Origin: Phycisphaerae bacterium
GTDB taxonomy: Bacteria; Planctomycetota; Phycisphaerae; UBA1845; UTPLA1
NCBI GenBank assembly: GCA_019636475.1
Contig: JAHBXN010000002.1
Location: 558,001-622,000 of the forward strand
Direction of reading: 5' to 3'
DNA length: 64,000 nt
The translations under genes and the position numbers were made by a program. Position 1 is the first letter of the stretch; each line of letters opens with the position of its first letter. Below, piece by piece: positions 33,886-43,231 of the stretch. The notes below the pieces were generated by a model. The model worked only from the letters and a program-made list of their open reading frames with translations. It ran no database searches and had not been told where the DNA came from.

Positions 33886-36777
33886 GTGACCCTTCACGCT
33901 AATCAATCAAAGTGCGGCCGGTGCGAGCGCATTGTCGTTCCAATCGCCGTGGTGGTTGTCGCCGGTCTTGCCGTGCGACTCGCCGCCGATCCGAGCGTCC
34001 TGCAACGGACTTTCGAACCGTCTACCCAACCCGCCGATCCGATCCGAATGCTGCTCGCGGCGCGGGATGATCGCCTGCACGGCCGGTACGGCGAGGCCCG
34101 GGCGAAGGCCGAACTGGTCGCCCTCGAACATCCGCCGCTTTCGGTTCGCGCTGCCATCGAATTGGCTGCCCTTGATCGCGATACCGGCCGGCTACTCGAC
34201 GGACTGGCGCGGCTGAAATCGCAAGCCGCGAAAGGCGAGGCCTCGGCTGACTGGCAAACCGCGATGGCGATGCTGCTGATGGAATGCGGAGAGTACGAAA
34301 CGACGATCACTCACGCACGACGCGCCATCGAACTGGAGAAGTCCGCCTACCCCGCCCGCTGGTTCCTAGGGCAAGCGCTGGAGCGAACCGGCCGCATCGG
34401 CGATGCCGCCGAAGCCTATAAGGCGTTTGACGAGGTCATGACGACGGGAACCCTGCCGGACGATGCAGAGCAGGCGACGTATATTGGCCAGGGTTTTCTG
34501 AGATATTCGGAACTGACCCACACCAACGTGGTGCAACGAACACGGCATGTGCTCGACGAGGTGTTCGGTTCGGCAGTGGATCTGATTGATGCAAGCTACT
34601 GGCCTGCTCGGCTGGCCGCGGCTGATCTGCTGCGTTCGCGGCATAATCTTTCCGGCGCGCGGGCCGAATATGAACGCATCCTGAAGGACAACCCCTATGC
34701 CGCCGACGCGATGGCGGGGCTGGCCCGAACGCATCTCGAAGACTGGAACTTCGACGAATGCGAGACGCTCGGAACACAGGCCCTGGCGTTTAATGAGAAA
34801 CACGTCGGCTCGCTGGTCTTGATGGCAAGTCTTCGAATGGCGGAGCGGAAGTACGCACCCGCAGCCGAATTCGCGAGGCAGGCTCTGGTGGTGAACCCGC
34901 GATCGGAGGAAGCTCTCGGCACGCTTGCCGCAGCCGAATTCCGGCAGGGGAACGTGGAGGCAGCCGCCGAAATTGAATCCCGGGCGAGAAAGTCGAATCC
35001 CAAGCCTGCGATGTTCCATTTTCTGATGGGGGAATGGCTATCAGCCGGTCGTCAGTTTGAACTTGCCGAGACGCACTTCAAGAAGTCTATCAGGTATTCC
35101 AGAAACTGGCCCGAGCCTCGCACGAGCCTTGGGCAGCTTTACATGGAGCTGGGCGATGAAGTGGCTGCGCGGCGGGAACTGGAAGCCGCATTCGAACTCG
35201 ACAGCTTCAACCAGCATACATACAACGTTCTCGGCCTGCTGGACCGCATTGATCACTTTGCCACGCTGGAAAGCGAGCACTTCATCATCCGGTACGACGC
35301 CTCGACGGACGCGGTCCTGGCACCGTATTTCTCGCGCGCACTCGAAGCCATTCACGAGGAGGTTTGCGACAACTTCGCGACCAGGCTGACGCACAAGACG
35401 ATCATTGAGATATTCCCAGATCATGGTGGATTCAGTGTCCGTATCACCGGGCGACCGTTCATCGGGACCATCGGCGCATGCACCGGTCGGGTCATTGCGA
35501 TGACCGCGCCGCGCGGCAGGCCGCCGTTCGGTCGATTCAACTGGGCCAGCGTTTTGCGACACGAGTTCACGCACACGGTTACGCTTGCGGCAACGGAGAA
35601 CCGAATTCCGCACTGGTTCACCGAGGGGCTGGCAGTCTACGAGGAGCCATCGCCGCGATCGTGGTCATCCAAGGAGCTTCTTGTCGACGCGATCCGGCGG
35701 GATGAACTATTTACGCTGGAGACCATTGACTGGGGGTTCGCACGACCGAAGCGGCCGACCGATCGGTCGCTCGCCTACGCTCAGAGCGAATGGATGTCCG
35801 AGTACATTATTCACCGGTTTCGATATCAGGCGATTCTGGACCTTCTGGGCGCGTTTCGCGAAGGGCAGACGCAAGACGCGGCGTTTGAGAGTGTGCTGAA
35901 GATTTCGCCGAAGGAGTTTGACCGCGACTTTCGCAATTGGGCCCGCGAGGAAGCCGCAAAATGGGGCTTCTCGCTCCGCCCTCCGGATGATCTTAAGCAG
36001 CTCGAAGCGCGGCTGCGGGAGAATCCTGAGGATTCATCGCTACTGGCGACCGTGGCCCGGGCAAGGCTTGACGAGGGCGACACAGACGGCGCCTACGATG
36101 CCGCCGAAGAGGCACTCAACATCGATGAGAAGCAGGCGGATGCACACGAAGTGATGAGCCGCATTTACGTCGGCAAATCGCTGGCGGCCGTCACCGACGC
36201 GGAACGTGAGCATTGGCTGGAATCCGCCGCCGAGCATGTTGAACCGCTCATGCAATTGCGACCGGATAATCTCACCGCGATCAAGTACATGGGCTACATC
36301 AAGCAGGCTTCCGGGGCATGGGACGACGCGCTCGCACTGTACGAACAATACCTTCGTCGCGCAGCCGATGATCCGGACGTGCTGCGTCGCATGGCGGCCA
36401 TTCATCTTCGGCGGCGCGATTATCCCAAGGCGATTCAGCAACTGGAGGCTCTGTTTCACGTGGCCGAAGACGAGCCACCGGTCGCCCGACAGATTGCCAG
36501 ACTCTACGCAGCCAACAAGCAGTGGGACCAGTCGGCGCACTGGTACCTCCAGGCAATACACATTGATCCGTATGACGTAGACACGCAACTGCGCATGGGC
36601 GCCGCGCTCATGGCGGCCGGCCATTCGGCTCGCGCGGCCGACGCATTTGAAGCCGCCTGCCGACTTGATCCCAATCATGCCGAGGCGTTCGACCAACTGG
36701 CGGAGGCTTTAGAGAAGGCCGGTGAAGCGGACAGGGCGAAGGATGCCCGGACGAAAGCCGAGGCTTTGAGAAAATAA
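33886..36777 (+). CDS. TPR protein with embedded gluzincin (peptidase MA-like) domain
   Basis: A 963-residue protein with an N-terminal membrane segment (RIVVPIAVVVVAGLAVRLAA) that likely anchors it facing the periplasm. Residues 60-465 are tetratricopeptide repeats (for example EYERILKDNPYAADAMAGLA). Residues about 470-690 form a zinc-protease-like domain with HEFTH (H559, E560, H563) and a downstream glutamate in HWFTEGLAVYEE (E580), the gluzincin HExxH-x16-E arrangement. Residues 700-960 are TPRs again. Peptidase MA-like domains of this kind are widespread in planctomycetes; whether it cleaves proteins is unproven. Start is GTG 33886, with no ribosome site. Confidence 0.85.
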   Translation: MTLHANQSKCGRCERIVVPIAVVVVAGLAVRLAADPSVLQRTFEPSTQPADPIRMLLAARDDRLHGRYGEARAKAELVALEHPPLSVRAAIELAALDRDTGRLLDGLARLKSQAAKGEASADWQTAMAMLLMECGEYETTITHARRAIELEKSAYPARWFLGQALERTGRIGDAAEAYKAFDEVMTTGTLPDDAEQATYIGQGFLRYSELTHTNVVQRTRHVLDEVFGSAVDLIDASYWPARLAAADLLRSRHNLSGARAEYERILKDNPYAADAMAGLARTHLEDWNFDECETLGTQALAFNEKHVGSLVLMASLRMAERKYAPAAEFARQALVVNPRSEEALGTLAAAEFRQGNVEAAAEIESRARKSNPKPAMFHFLMGEWLSAGRQFELAETHFKKSIRYSRNWPEPRTSLGQLYMELGDEVAARRELEAAFELDSFNQHTYNVLGLLDRIDHFATLESEHFIIRYDASTDAVLAPYFSRALEAIHEEVCDNFATRLTHKTIIEIFPDHGGFSVRITGRPFIGTIGACTGRVIAMTAPRGRPPFGRFNWASVLRHEFTHTVTLAATENRIPHWFTEGLAVYEEPSPRSWSSKELLVDAIRRDELFTLETIDWGFARPKRPTDRSLAYAQSEWMSEYIIHRFRYQAILDLLGAFREGQTQDAAFESVLKISPKEFDRDFRNWAREEAAKWGFSLRPPDDLKQLEARLRENPEDSSLLATVARARLDEGDTDGAYDAAEEALNIDEKQADAHEVMSRIYVGKSLAAVTDAEREHWLESAAEHVEPLMQLRPDNLTAIKYMGYIKQASGAWDDALALYEQYLRRAADDPDVLRRMAAIHLRRRDYPKAIQQLEALFHVAEDEPPVARQIARLYAANKQWDQSAHWYLQAIHIDPYDVDTQLRMGAALMAAGHSARAADAFEAACRLDPNHAEAFDQLAEALEKAGEADRAKDARTKAEALRK

Positions 36778-36869
36778 CACACCGATGCCGCAAGGGCGGT
36801 GCCAGGCCCGCCGGCACCCTGGCGCGTTCGATTACGCGCCGGCGACGCACCTTCTGAATCAAGACGATT

Positions 36870-37532
36870 CTAGCCGACGATTCCGGGCGGCCCCTGCGCG
36901 GCCAGTTCGGCTGGATCACGGAGGCTCTTCAGCGAGAAATGATCTCGTGTCCGCGTGTAGATATCGCCGCCCATTCGGCCGATGGCCCGCAGTTTTGCCG
37001 GATCGCACACCATGTCGCCTTCCAGCAACACCGCGTCCTCCACATGAACGGCCAGCACATCTCCGAACACGGCCTGCCCGGCGCCGGGAGCGTCCCCCAG
37101 CGATACCACCTGCCGGAGCCGGCATTCGATATTGACGGGACTCTCTTTCACAAGGAACGGCCGAATGACGGATGCCGGCAGCGGAGTCAGTCCGCTTTTT
37201 TCAAATTCGCTTACACCGTGCTCGAACTCCGCGCTGCAGATGTTCATTCTTTCGGCGAGAGGCTCCGTCACTGTCGCGATGACGAATTCGCCTGTCGCGA
37301 GTATGTTGGCGAGCGTGTCCTTGGGCAGGCCGTGGCGATTCAGCGCCGGGCTGAACACGACGACGGGCGGATTTGCGCCGAGCATGTTGTAGAAGGAGAA
37401 CGGCGCGAGGTTTGCTCGACCGTCGGCGCTGAGGGTTGATGCAAATGCAATCGGCCGCGGCTGCACGAAGGAGAGATACAGCCGGTGCATTGCGCGCCAG
37501 GAGTGATCGGTTTTCGAGATATCGATGAACAT
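36870..37532 (-). CDS. Flavin reductase-like FMN-binding split-barrel protein
   Basis: About 220 residues from ATG 37532; the longer frame adds an unlikely N-terminus. It belongs to the flavin reductase-like family (PF01613 type): QPRPIAFASTLSADGRANLAPFSFYNML is split here only by description, with PRPIA and the NLAPFSFYN strand as the FMN-binding core, then PKDTLANILATGEFVIATV and VNIECRLRQVVSLGD. Such proteins bind FMN and often reduce flavins for a monooxygenase, but many stand alone like this one. Convergent with the TPR/gluzincin gene. Specific substrate unknown. Confidence 0.85.
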   Translation of the reverse strand: MFIDISKTDHSWRAMHRLYLSFVQPRPIAFASTLSADGRANLAPFSFYNMLGANPPVVVFSPALNRHGLPKDTLANILATGEFVIATVTEPLAERMNICSAEFEHGVSEFEKSGLTPLPASVIRPFLVKESPVNIECRLRQVVSLGDAPGAGQAVFGDVLAVHVEDAVLLEGDMVCDPAKLRAIGRMGGDIYTRTRDHFSLKSLRDPAELAAQGPPGIVG

Positions 37533-37564
37533 GCGGGGATTGTAGCGGCGCGCGCCCGCACGCG

Positions 37565-38785
37565 TCAGCCACCACGCAGCCAAGCTCGGATTTCGTCGGT
37601 TTCCTTTTTCCATTCGGCGCCGATGCGTTGCTGCAAAAACACGGCGAAGACCAGATCGATGGTCTGTGCGAGATATCGAATCTGTTCGATTCGTTCTTCC
37701 GCACGAATGCGCCCGCCTGCCGGACCTCCGGCCCCGTCCTCGCCGGCGCGGTCCGTGGCCGAATCGCCGCCGATGCGATCCTCTATCTTTGGCAATTGGG
37801 CTGAGGAGACGTTGAACGTTTCGGCCTGTAGCACAAATGCATACTGTTCACCCTGGCGCGAGATGATCATTCCGGCCTTGCGTGGAAGTTTTCCGGATCG
37901 GATCGCGCGGCGCGCCTCGGGCAGGGTCGTGGGACCTTCGCAGGTGATGACTTCCTTGCCGGTCTGCGCCCGCGGGCACTCGAGGGCGAGTTGCTTGACA
38001 ATCATGATTGCCGCTTCGGTACCGTCAGGCAGTTCGAGCGTGTCGCCGCGCTCGGCCAACTGAAACCACAGCCAAAGCAGGAACTCGTTGCCGAGGAAAT
38101 CGCGTGAGTTCGGATCGCCGGATGTCCAGTACACCTCCGGCTCGCCGTGTTCTTCAGCGGGGTCAACGAACAGCGTCGGCGTCAGATTTTCGAGCTTGCG
38201 GCCCGCCGCCTTCTGCTCGGCCCACGCGGCGGCCCGTTCACCGGCGGTCATCGGCTCAAGTCGCTTGGAGAATGTGTCGCGGAACAGAACGTGCAATCGC
38301 TCGTGAACGGCCGGCGACGTCGCTGCTGAATAGAGCACGTCATTCCGCGAATCCAGCAGGACGGGAAACTGCCGCTGCGAAAGATATCGGCCCTGCTTGA
38401 TTTCTGATTCCGCACGTTTCCTGGCGGCCTCTTTCGCCTGGCGCTTCAGTTTGCCGAGGCCACGACCCGGGGTGCGCTCACGCAGGAGCGATTCGAGTTC
38501 GAGCTGTGAATAGGCGCGAAGCAGATCGGGTGGAATTCGCGCGGCGTCAATCCGCAGCCCGGCATGAACACAATCGAGCAGCACGTTTTTTTCCACGTCG
38601 AAGTCGAGATCAAGCAGATGGCGCCCGCCGATCCAGCCTGCTTCGACATTGTCGGAACGCTGGACACGTTCCGCGCCGATTCGATGCTGCCTGAATTTCT
38701 CGATCAGATTCTCATCCAATCGCTTTGGTCCGCCGCCCGCAATGCGAAACCGCGAAAAGCTGACCGTTCCTGAAAGAAAGGGCAT
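37565..38785 (-). CDS. RdgC-like recombination-associated protein
   Basis: A 406-residue protein that resembles RdgC, a ring-shaped DNA-binding protein limiting RecA activity. Points of resemblance are an early GWIGG (RdgC GWV/GW-x), a helical Lys/Arg-rich stretch (LGKLKRQAKEAARKRAESEI), LLDSRNDVLYSAATSPAVHERLHVLF in the position of the WID...VD strand-helix unit, and a C-terminal LGNEFLLWLWFQ segment found in longer RdgC homologs. E. coli RdgC is about 300 residues, so this one has roughly 100 extra C-terminal residues with an acidic/glycine-rich linker (GEDGAGGPAGG). The call is by pattern recognition only. Divergent from the mutase gene. Confidence 0.55.
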   Translation of the reverse strand: MPFLSGTVSFSRFRIAGGGPKRLDENLIEKFRQHRIGAERVQRSDNVEAGWIGGRHLLDLDFDVEKNVLLDCVHAGLRIDAARIPPDLLRAYSQLELESLLRERTPGRGLGKLKRQAKEAARKRAESEIKQGRYLSQRQFPVLLDSRNDVLYSAATSPAVHERLHVLFRDTFSKRLEPMTAGERAAAWAEQKAAGRKLENLTPTLFVDPAEEHGEPEVYWTSGDPNSRDFLGNEFLLWLWFQLAERGDTLELPDGTEAAIMIVKQLALECPRAQTGKEVITCEGPTTLPEARRAIRSGKLPRKAGMIISRQGEQYAFVLQAETFNVSSAQLPKIEDRIGGDSATDRAGEDGAGGPAGGRIRAEERIEQIRYLAQTIDLVFAVFLQQRIGAEWKKETDEIRAWLRGG

Positions 38786-38965
38786 GATTAACCTCGAAGA
38801 TTCGTCCGGTGGCGAAAATGAGCCGGGTCGGGGATGCTATGTGTCTGACGGCAGACCGTCAAATCATGTGTGATGCGTTCGCCGGCACCGGGATCAATTG
38901 ATCGGGTGGTCCGCGGCTTCGCATCGAATCCGGGGATGGTAAATTCATCGTTACGGGGAAACTTC

Positions 38966-40300
38966 ATGGCGTTGATGATCAGCGTTTCAGGCGTACGAGG
39001 ACTGGTCGGCAAGACATTGACGCCAACGCTCGCCACGGAAATGGGCGCGGCATTTGGATCGCATCTTGGCGGCGGCAAGGTCGTGATCGGTCGCGACTCT
39101 CGACCGAGCGGGCCGATGGTGCAAAGCGGCATTGTGAGCGGGCTGCTCGCGACGGGCTGTTCGACCATCGAACTCGGCGTGGTGACCACGCCCGGCACCG
39201 CGATGATGATCCGCGAGCTCGGCGCAGCGGGCGGGGTGGTTCTCACGGCAAGTCATAATCCGGGCGAATGGAACGGCATCAAGTTCCTGACGGCCGAGGG
39301 CATTGCGCCGCCGCCAGAGTTGGCGCATGCTATTTTCGCGCGTTATCACGCGAAGGATTTTCGCTACGTCGGGCCCGAGGCGACAGGCACGCACACGGCC
39401 GACGCTTCGACGCACGATCGGCACGTCCGCAAGGTGCTGGCGGTCTCTGCCGTGGATGCCATCCGCAAGAGGCGTCCGCGCGTCGTACTGGACAGTGTCA
39501 ACGGCGCGGGGGGCATCGGCGGCGTCATGCTGCTCAATGAGCTGGGCTGTGACGTTGTGCCGATGAACAACGAACCGAATGGCCGATTCGCCCACACGCC
39601 GGAGCCAACCGCCGAGAATCTCGTCACGCTGTGCGAGGCTGTGAAAACGCACCGTGCCGATATCGGGTTTGCCCAGGACCCTGATGCTGATCGACTGGCG
39701 ATTGTGGATGAAACCGGCCGCTACATCGGTGAAGAGTACACCGTGGCGCTTGTTGCGAAATTCCTCTTTTCTCAGAAGCCCGGTCCGGTCGCGGTCAACC
39801 TGTCCACATCACGCATGATCGACGACCTGGCGAAGGCGGCCGGGGGTGAGGCCCGCGTCCATCGGACCGCAGTGGGTGAAGCGAACGTTGCGAAGGCGAT
39901 TCAGGAGCATGGCTGCCTCTTCGGCGGCGAGGGCAACGGCGGAGTCATTGATCCGCGCGTGGTCATGACACGCGACAGCTTCGTGGGTATGGGACACGTG
40001 CTGAGCCTGCTGGCGACGGACGGACGGCCGCTATCGATTATTGCGAACGAGATTCCGCGATATGTCATGGTGAAGCAGAAGTACGAGATGTCACAGGAAA
40101 AGATAGCGCCTTGGCTCGATCGCGTCAGGAAGATCACCACCGGCAGAGTGAACGACGCCGACGGCGTACGTATTGACTGGCCCGAAGGCTGGGTGCATGT
40201 GCGCCCGTCCAATACAGAGCCGATCGCCCGCGTGATCTCAGAAGCGGCCGACGAGGAGACCGCCCGCGAACTGGCGGATCGCGCGGCCAGACTGCGATAG
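38966..40300 (+). CDS. glmM: Phosphohexomutase (phosphoglucosamine mutase / phosphomannomutase family)
   Basis: A 444-residue alpha-D-phosphohexomutase; ATG 38966 follows GGGGAA and starts the family sequence (MALMISVSGVRGLVG). The phosphoserine loop is LTASHNPGEWNGIKF, the metal loop is AQDPDADRLAIVDE, the sugar-binding loop is GGEGNGGVI and the phosphate-binding loop is VRPSNTEPIARV. By analogy it interconverts glucosamine-6- and -1-phosphate for peptidoglycan and LPS precursors, or mannose/glucose phosphates; the sequence alone does not separate these. Monocistronic, convergent with the FG-GAP gene. Confidence 0.87.
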   Translation: MALMISVSGVRGLVGKTLTPTLATEMGAAFGSHLGGGKVVIGRDSRPSGPMVQSGIVSGLLATGCSTIELGVVTTPGTAMMIRELGAAGGVVLTASHNPGEWNGIKFLTAEGIAPPPELAHAIFARYHAKDFRYVGPEATGTHTADASTHDRHVRKVLAVSAVDAIRKRRPRVVLDSVNGAGGIGGVMLLNELGCDVVPMNNEPNGRFAHTPEPTAENLVTLCEAVKTHRADIGFAQDPDADRLAIVDETGRYIGEEYTVALVAKFLFSQKPGPVAVNLSTSRMIDDLAKAAGGEARVHRTAVGEANVAKAIQEHGCLFGGEGNGGVIDPRVVMTRDSFVGMGHVLSLLATDGRPLSIIANEIPRYVMVKQKYEMSQEKIAPWLDRVRKITTGRVNDADGVRIDWPEGWVHVRPSNTEPIARVISEAADEETARELADRAARLR

Positions 40301-40312
40301 AGTTGCTACCGG

Positions 40313-41563
40313 TTACTCCGGATTTTCCCATCGCGCGAGGGCGTCCTGGTTCGCTGACTGACCGATAAGGCAGCCGAAGACATCGGGGCGCGCGTCTCCA
40401 TCGAAGTCCAGTAACAGGATTCTGCCGGCATTCACTCCGGTGGGCAAGTCGATCAGGTTGTTCTCGATCCACTGATTTGTCACTGTGCCGACCGGCGTGA
40501 ACCAACGGAGCGATCCCGGATTTCTAGACGAAACGACGATATCCAACTGCCCGTTGCCATCGATGTCGGCAATCGCAATGTCAGCCGGCGTGGCGGCGGC
40601 GTATTGAGTGATCAGGAAACCGGACCACGCATCCGCTGGATTCTGAGGACGAACATACCAGCCGACCTGGCGTCCAGTGGGATTAGTCACCACCACATCG
40701 GGACGGCCATCGGCGTTGAGGTCGCCGATTGCAAGCCGCGTCGCGGCGGCAACGTTGCCGATGGTGAACTTCGTCCATGCCTGGCTTACGGGGTTCGAGG
40801 GATTCTGGTACCACGCGACACGGGCGCTGGTCTCTTGCGGCGCCGTCGAGTAGATGTCGATTTTTCCGTCCCCATTGATGTCGGCCACGGCGAGCGACGC
40901 CGCGCCGGCCCGTGTCGTCGCATCGATATCAATCCGTTGCCAACCGACTCCGTTCGCAATGTTGGCGGCGGGACTTGAGAACCAGCAGAGCCTTCCCGGC
41001 TCCTGACCGCACGCCACAATATCCGGGCCGTTCGCGTCGTCGATGTTTGCAATAGCCACGTCGTTCCACGGACCGACGGTGTTACCGGTTGAGTTCGCGA
41101 TCTCGAACGCATTCCAATTTGCAGCCTGACGCGGATTGGCCGGCCCCGGCAGATACACCACGCGATCCGTACAGGCCGCGACAAGGTCGAGACGATCGTC
41201 GCCGTTCACGTCGCCCACGGCAAGCTTCACCGCGCCGGCCACATTGTCACCTTCGATGAGCGTGACCGGGGTGAACGTATTATCCGCCTGCCGAAACAGA
41301 ATCACGATACGAGGTGGCGAGGTATCGAGCCCCTGATAGGCCACGGCGATGTCGACCCGACTGTCCCCATCGAAATCGCCGGCGACGATCGCGCTGGGAC
41401 TGACGCCCGCATTGGTGCTTACCGCCGTTTGGGTCCATGCGGCGCGCCTGGGGAATCCGGTACCCAGATTGGCGCAATCAGCGCCGCCGCAAACGGGCAT
41501 GGCTGCCAGTACCAGCAGAGCACGGAGCCTGCCAATCATTTTCTTCCATCGAAAATCGTTCAT
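40313..41563 (-). CDS. Secreted FG-GAP/VCBS repeat protein (seven repeats)
   Basis: A 416-residue exported protein from ATG 41563. A signal sequence (IGRLRALLVLAAMPVCGGADC) comes first. Seven calcium-loop motifs follow at regular spacing: DFDGDSRVD, DVNGDDRLD, NIDDANGPD, DINGDGKID, DLNADGRPD, DIDGNGQLD and DFDGDARPD, each followed by a hydrophobic strand. Seven is the number needed for a complete FG-GAP beta-propeller as in integrins. The third loop has lost some ligands. No extra domain is attached, so this is probably an adhesive or surface propeller. Confidence 0.88.
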   Translation of the reverse strand: MNDFRWKKMIGRLRALLVLAAMPVCGGADCANLGTGFPRRAAWTQTAVSTNAGVSPSAIVAGDFDGDSRVDIAVAYQGLDTSPPRIVILFRQADNTFTPVTLIEGDNVAGAVKLAVGDVNGDDRLDLVAACTDRVVYLPGPANPRQAANWNAFEIANSTGNTVGPWNDVAIANIDDANGPDIVACGQEPGRLCWFSSPAANIANGVGWQRIDIDATTRAGAASLAVADINGDGKIDIYSTAPQETSARVAWYQNPSNPVSQAWTKFTIGNVAAATRLAIGDLNADGRPDVVVTNPTGRQVGWYVRPQNPADAWSGFLITQYAAATPADIAIADIDGNGQLDIVVSSRNPGSLRWFTPVGTVTNQWIENNLIDLPTGVNAGRILLLDFDGDARPDVFGCLIGQSANQDALARWENPE

Positions 41564-41823
41564 GAAATGTGTCCCGTGTGAGCAACGCCGAGTAATTCGC
41601 GAGGGCCCGGAGCGACCAATTCGAGGCAATATACACTGAAACCTGAATCTGCGCCGCAGGTTGGAGGGTGGCGGATTCCGGCACAACGGGGGGCGGGTCG
41701 CGGCAGGCCACACAATCCATTCAGTCCGGCGGGCGTGAAGCACTTGTTTAGCGAATTCGCCGGATCGCTTATCATCCCCGATTCGAGAATCGTATCCACC
41801 CCACAACCATCGGAACCGTCTTC

Positions 41824-43158
41824 ATGCTTGATATCAAATTCATCCGTGAAAACCCCGACACCATCCGGCGAGCGATCGAAGTGAAGCGCGTCCGGTGTGA
41901 TCTTGATCGACTCCTTGCAGTCGATCAGCGCCGGCGCGAGATCCAGCAGGAAGCCGACCATATTCGAAGCCAATCAAACGAGTTGTCGGGTCAGGTCGCC
42001 CACTACAAGAATCCCAAGAGCAAGCTTTACCAGGAGATGCTCGCAAAGGGTCGCAGCGCCGACGACCTGAAGGCCGAAGGCGACAGGCTTGCGGGCGAAT
42101 CGAGCGGGCTGAAGCAGCGCCTGAAGGACCTGGAAGCCGAGAGTCAAACCGTCGCCGATGAATTCAAGTCGCTGATGCTTACCGTGCCGCAAGTGCCGTC
42201 AGACAAAACTCCGGTCGGCCAGAGCGACGCGGACAACAAGGAAGTTCGCCGCGTTGGAGAGCCGCGCCGATTCGAATTCGAACCGCTCGATCACGTTGAA
42301 CTCGGCAGGCGACTCGGCATTCTGGACCTTGAGCGCGGCGTCAAAATCGCCGGCACTCGAAACTACCTGCTCCGGGGCGCGGGGAGCCTTCTGCACCAGG
42401 CCGTGCTCCGGCTGGCGATGGACACGATCACCGCGCGTGGCTTCGAACCTGTGACCGTGCCGGTTCTAGTGCGGGACGAAATGATGTACGGCACCGGCTA
42501 TTTTCCGGGCGGCGAAGAGCAGGCTTATCGTTGCGAGCGTGACGGCAAGAGTCTCGTCGGAACCGCGGAAGTGCCGCTGACCGCGATGTATGGCGACGAG
42601 ATCCTGGACGAATCGCAGCTTCCGATGAAATTCGCCGCGCTCTCGACATGTTTCCGCCGGGAGGCGGGCGCCGCGGGGAAGGACACTCACGGCATTTACC
42701 GAATCCACCTGTTTGACAAGGTCGAACAGGTGGTGCTCTGTCGCGCCGATGACGTTGAAAGCGAGCGTCACCACCATGATATCATCGCGAACGCCGAGGC
42801 AGTGCTTCAGGCCCTGGACCTGCCCTACCGTGTCCTGGCGGTCTGCACCGCAGACATGGGACAGGGCAAAGTCGAGATGTACGACATTGAGACCTGGATG
42901 CCGTCACGCAAAAGTTATGGCGAGACGCACAGCGCCAGTCGCTTCGGCGATTTTCAGGCCCGGCGGCTGAACCTGCGTTACAAGGATTCGCGGTTGAAGA
43001 CGAACATTTTCTGCCACACGCTGAACAATACGGTCATTGCCAGTCCGCGAATCCTGATTCCGCTGCTTGAGTTGAATCAAAATGCGGACGGCAGCGTGAA
43101 CGTGCCCCTTGCTTTGCGCGGCTACATGGGCGGAATGGAGCGAATCGGGCCGAAGTGA
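41824..43158 (+). CDS. serS: Seryl-tRNA synthetase
   Basis: A 444-residue class II synthetase charging tRNA-Ser (and tRNA-Sec). The N-terminal coiled-coil arm spans about residues 30-115 and is charged and somewhat longer in its loop (YKNPKSKLYQEMLAKGRS). Class II motif 2 is FRREAGAAGKDTHGIYRIHLF and motif 3 is LLELNQNADGSVNVPLALRGY; the VGTAEVPL and QVVLC segments of the active site are intact. Start ATG 41824 has no clear Shine-Dalgarno sequence. TTATCAT about 50 bases upstream could be a -10 box. Monocistronic; the GT2 gene follows 73 bases later. Confidence 0.96.
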   Translation: MLDIKFIRENPDTIRRAIEVKRVRCDLDRLLAVDQRRREIQQEADHIRSQSNELSGQVAHYKNPKSKLYQEMLAKGRSADDLKAEGDRLAGESSGLKQRLKDLEAESQTVADEFKSLMLTVPQVPSDKTPVGQSDADNKEVRRVGEPRRFEFEPLDHVELGRRLGILDLERGVKIAGTRNYLLRGAGSLLHQAVLRLAMDTITARGFEPVTVPVLVRDEMMYGTGYFPGGEEQAYRCERDGKSLVGTAEVPLTAMYGDEILDESQLPMKFAALSTCFRREAGAAGKDTHGIYRIHLFDKVEQVVLCRADDVESERHHHDIIANAEAVLQALDLPYRVLAVCTADMGQGKVEMYDIETWMPSRKSYGETHSASRFGDFQARRLNLRYKDSRLKTNIFCHTLNNTVIASPRILIPLLELNQNADGSVNVPLALRGYMGGMERIGPK

Positions 43159-43231
43159 CCCGATTCCGGCTGTCAGCTGCGATGCGGACTGCGTATCATC
43201 CTCCGTTGTCGACGGTAGCGAGTGCCTCCTT

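Noticed and set aside
36798-36818. GGTGCC/GGCACC hairpin between convergent genes
   Set aside because: Only six base pairs with no T run; too weak to call a terminator.
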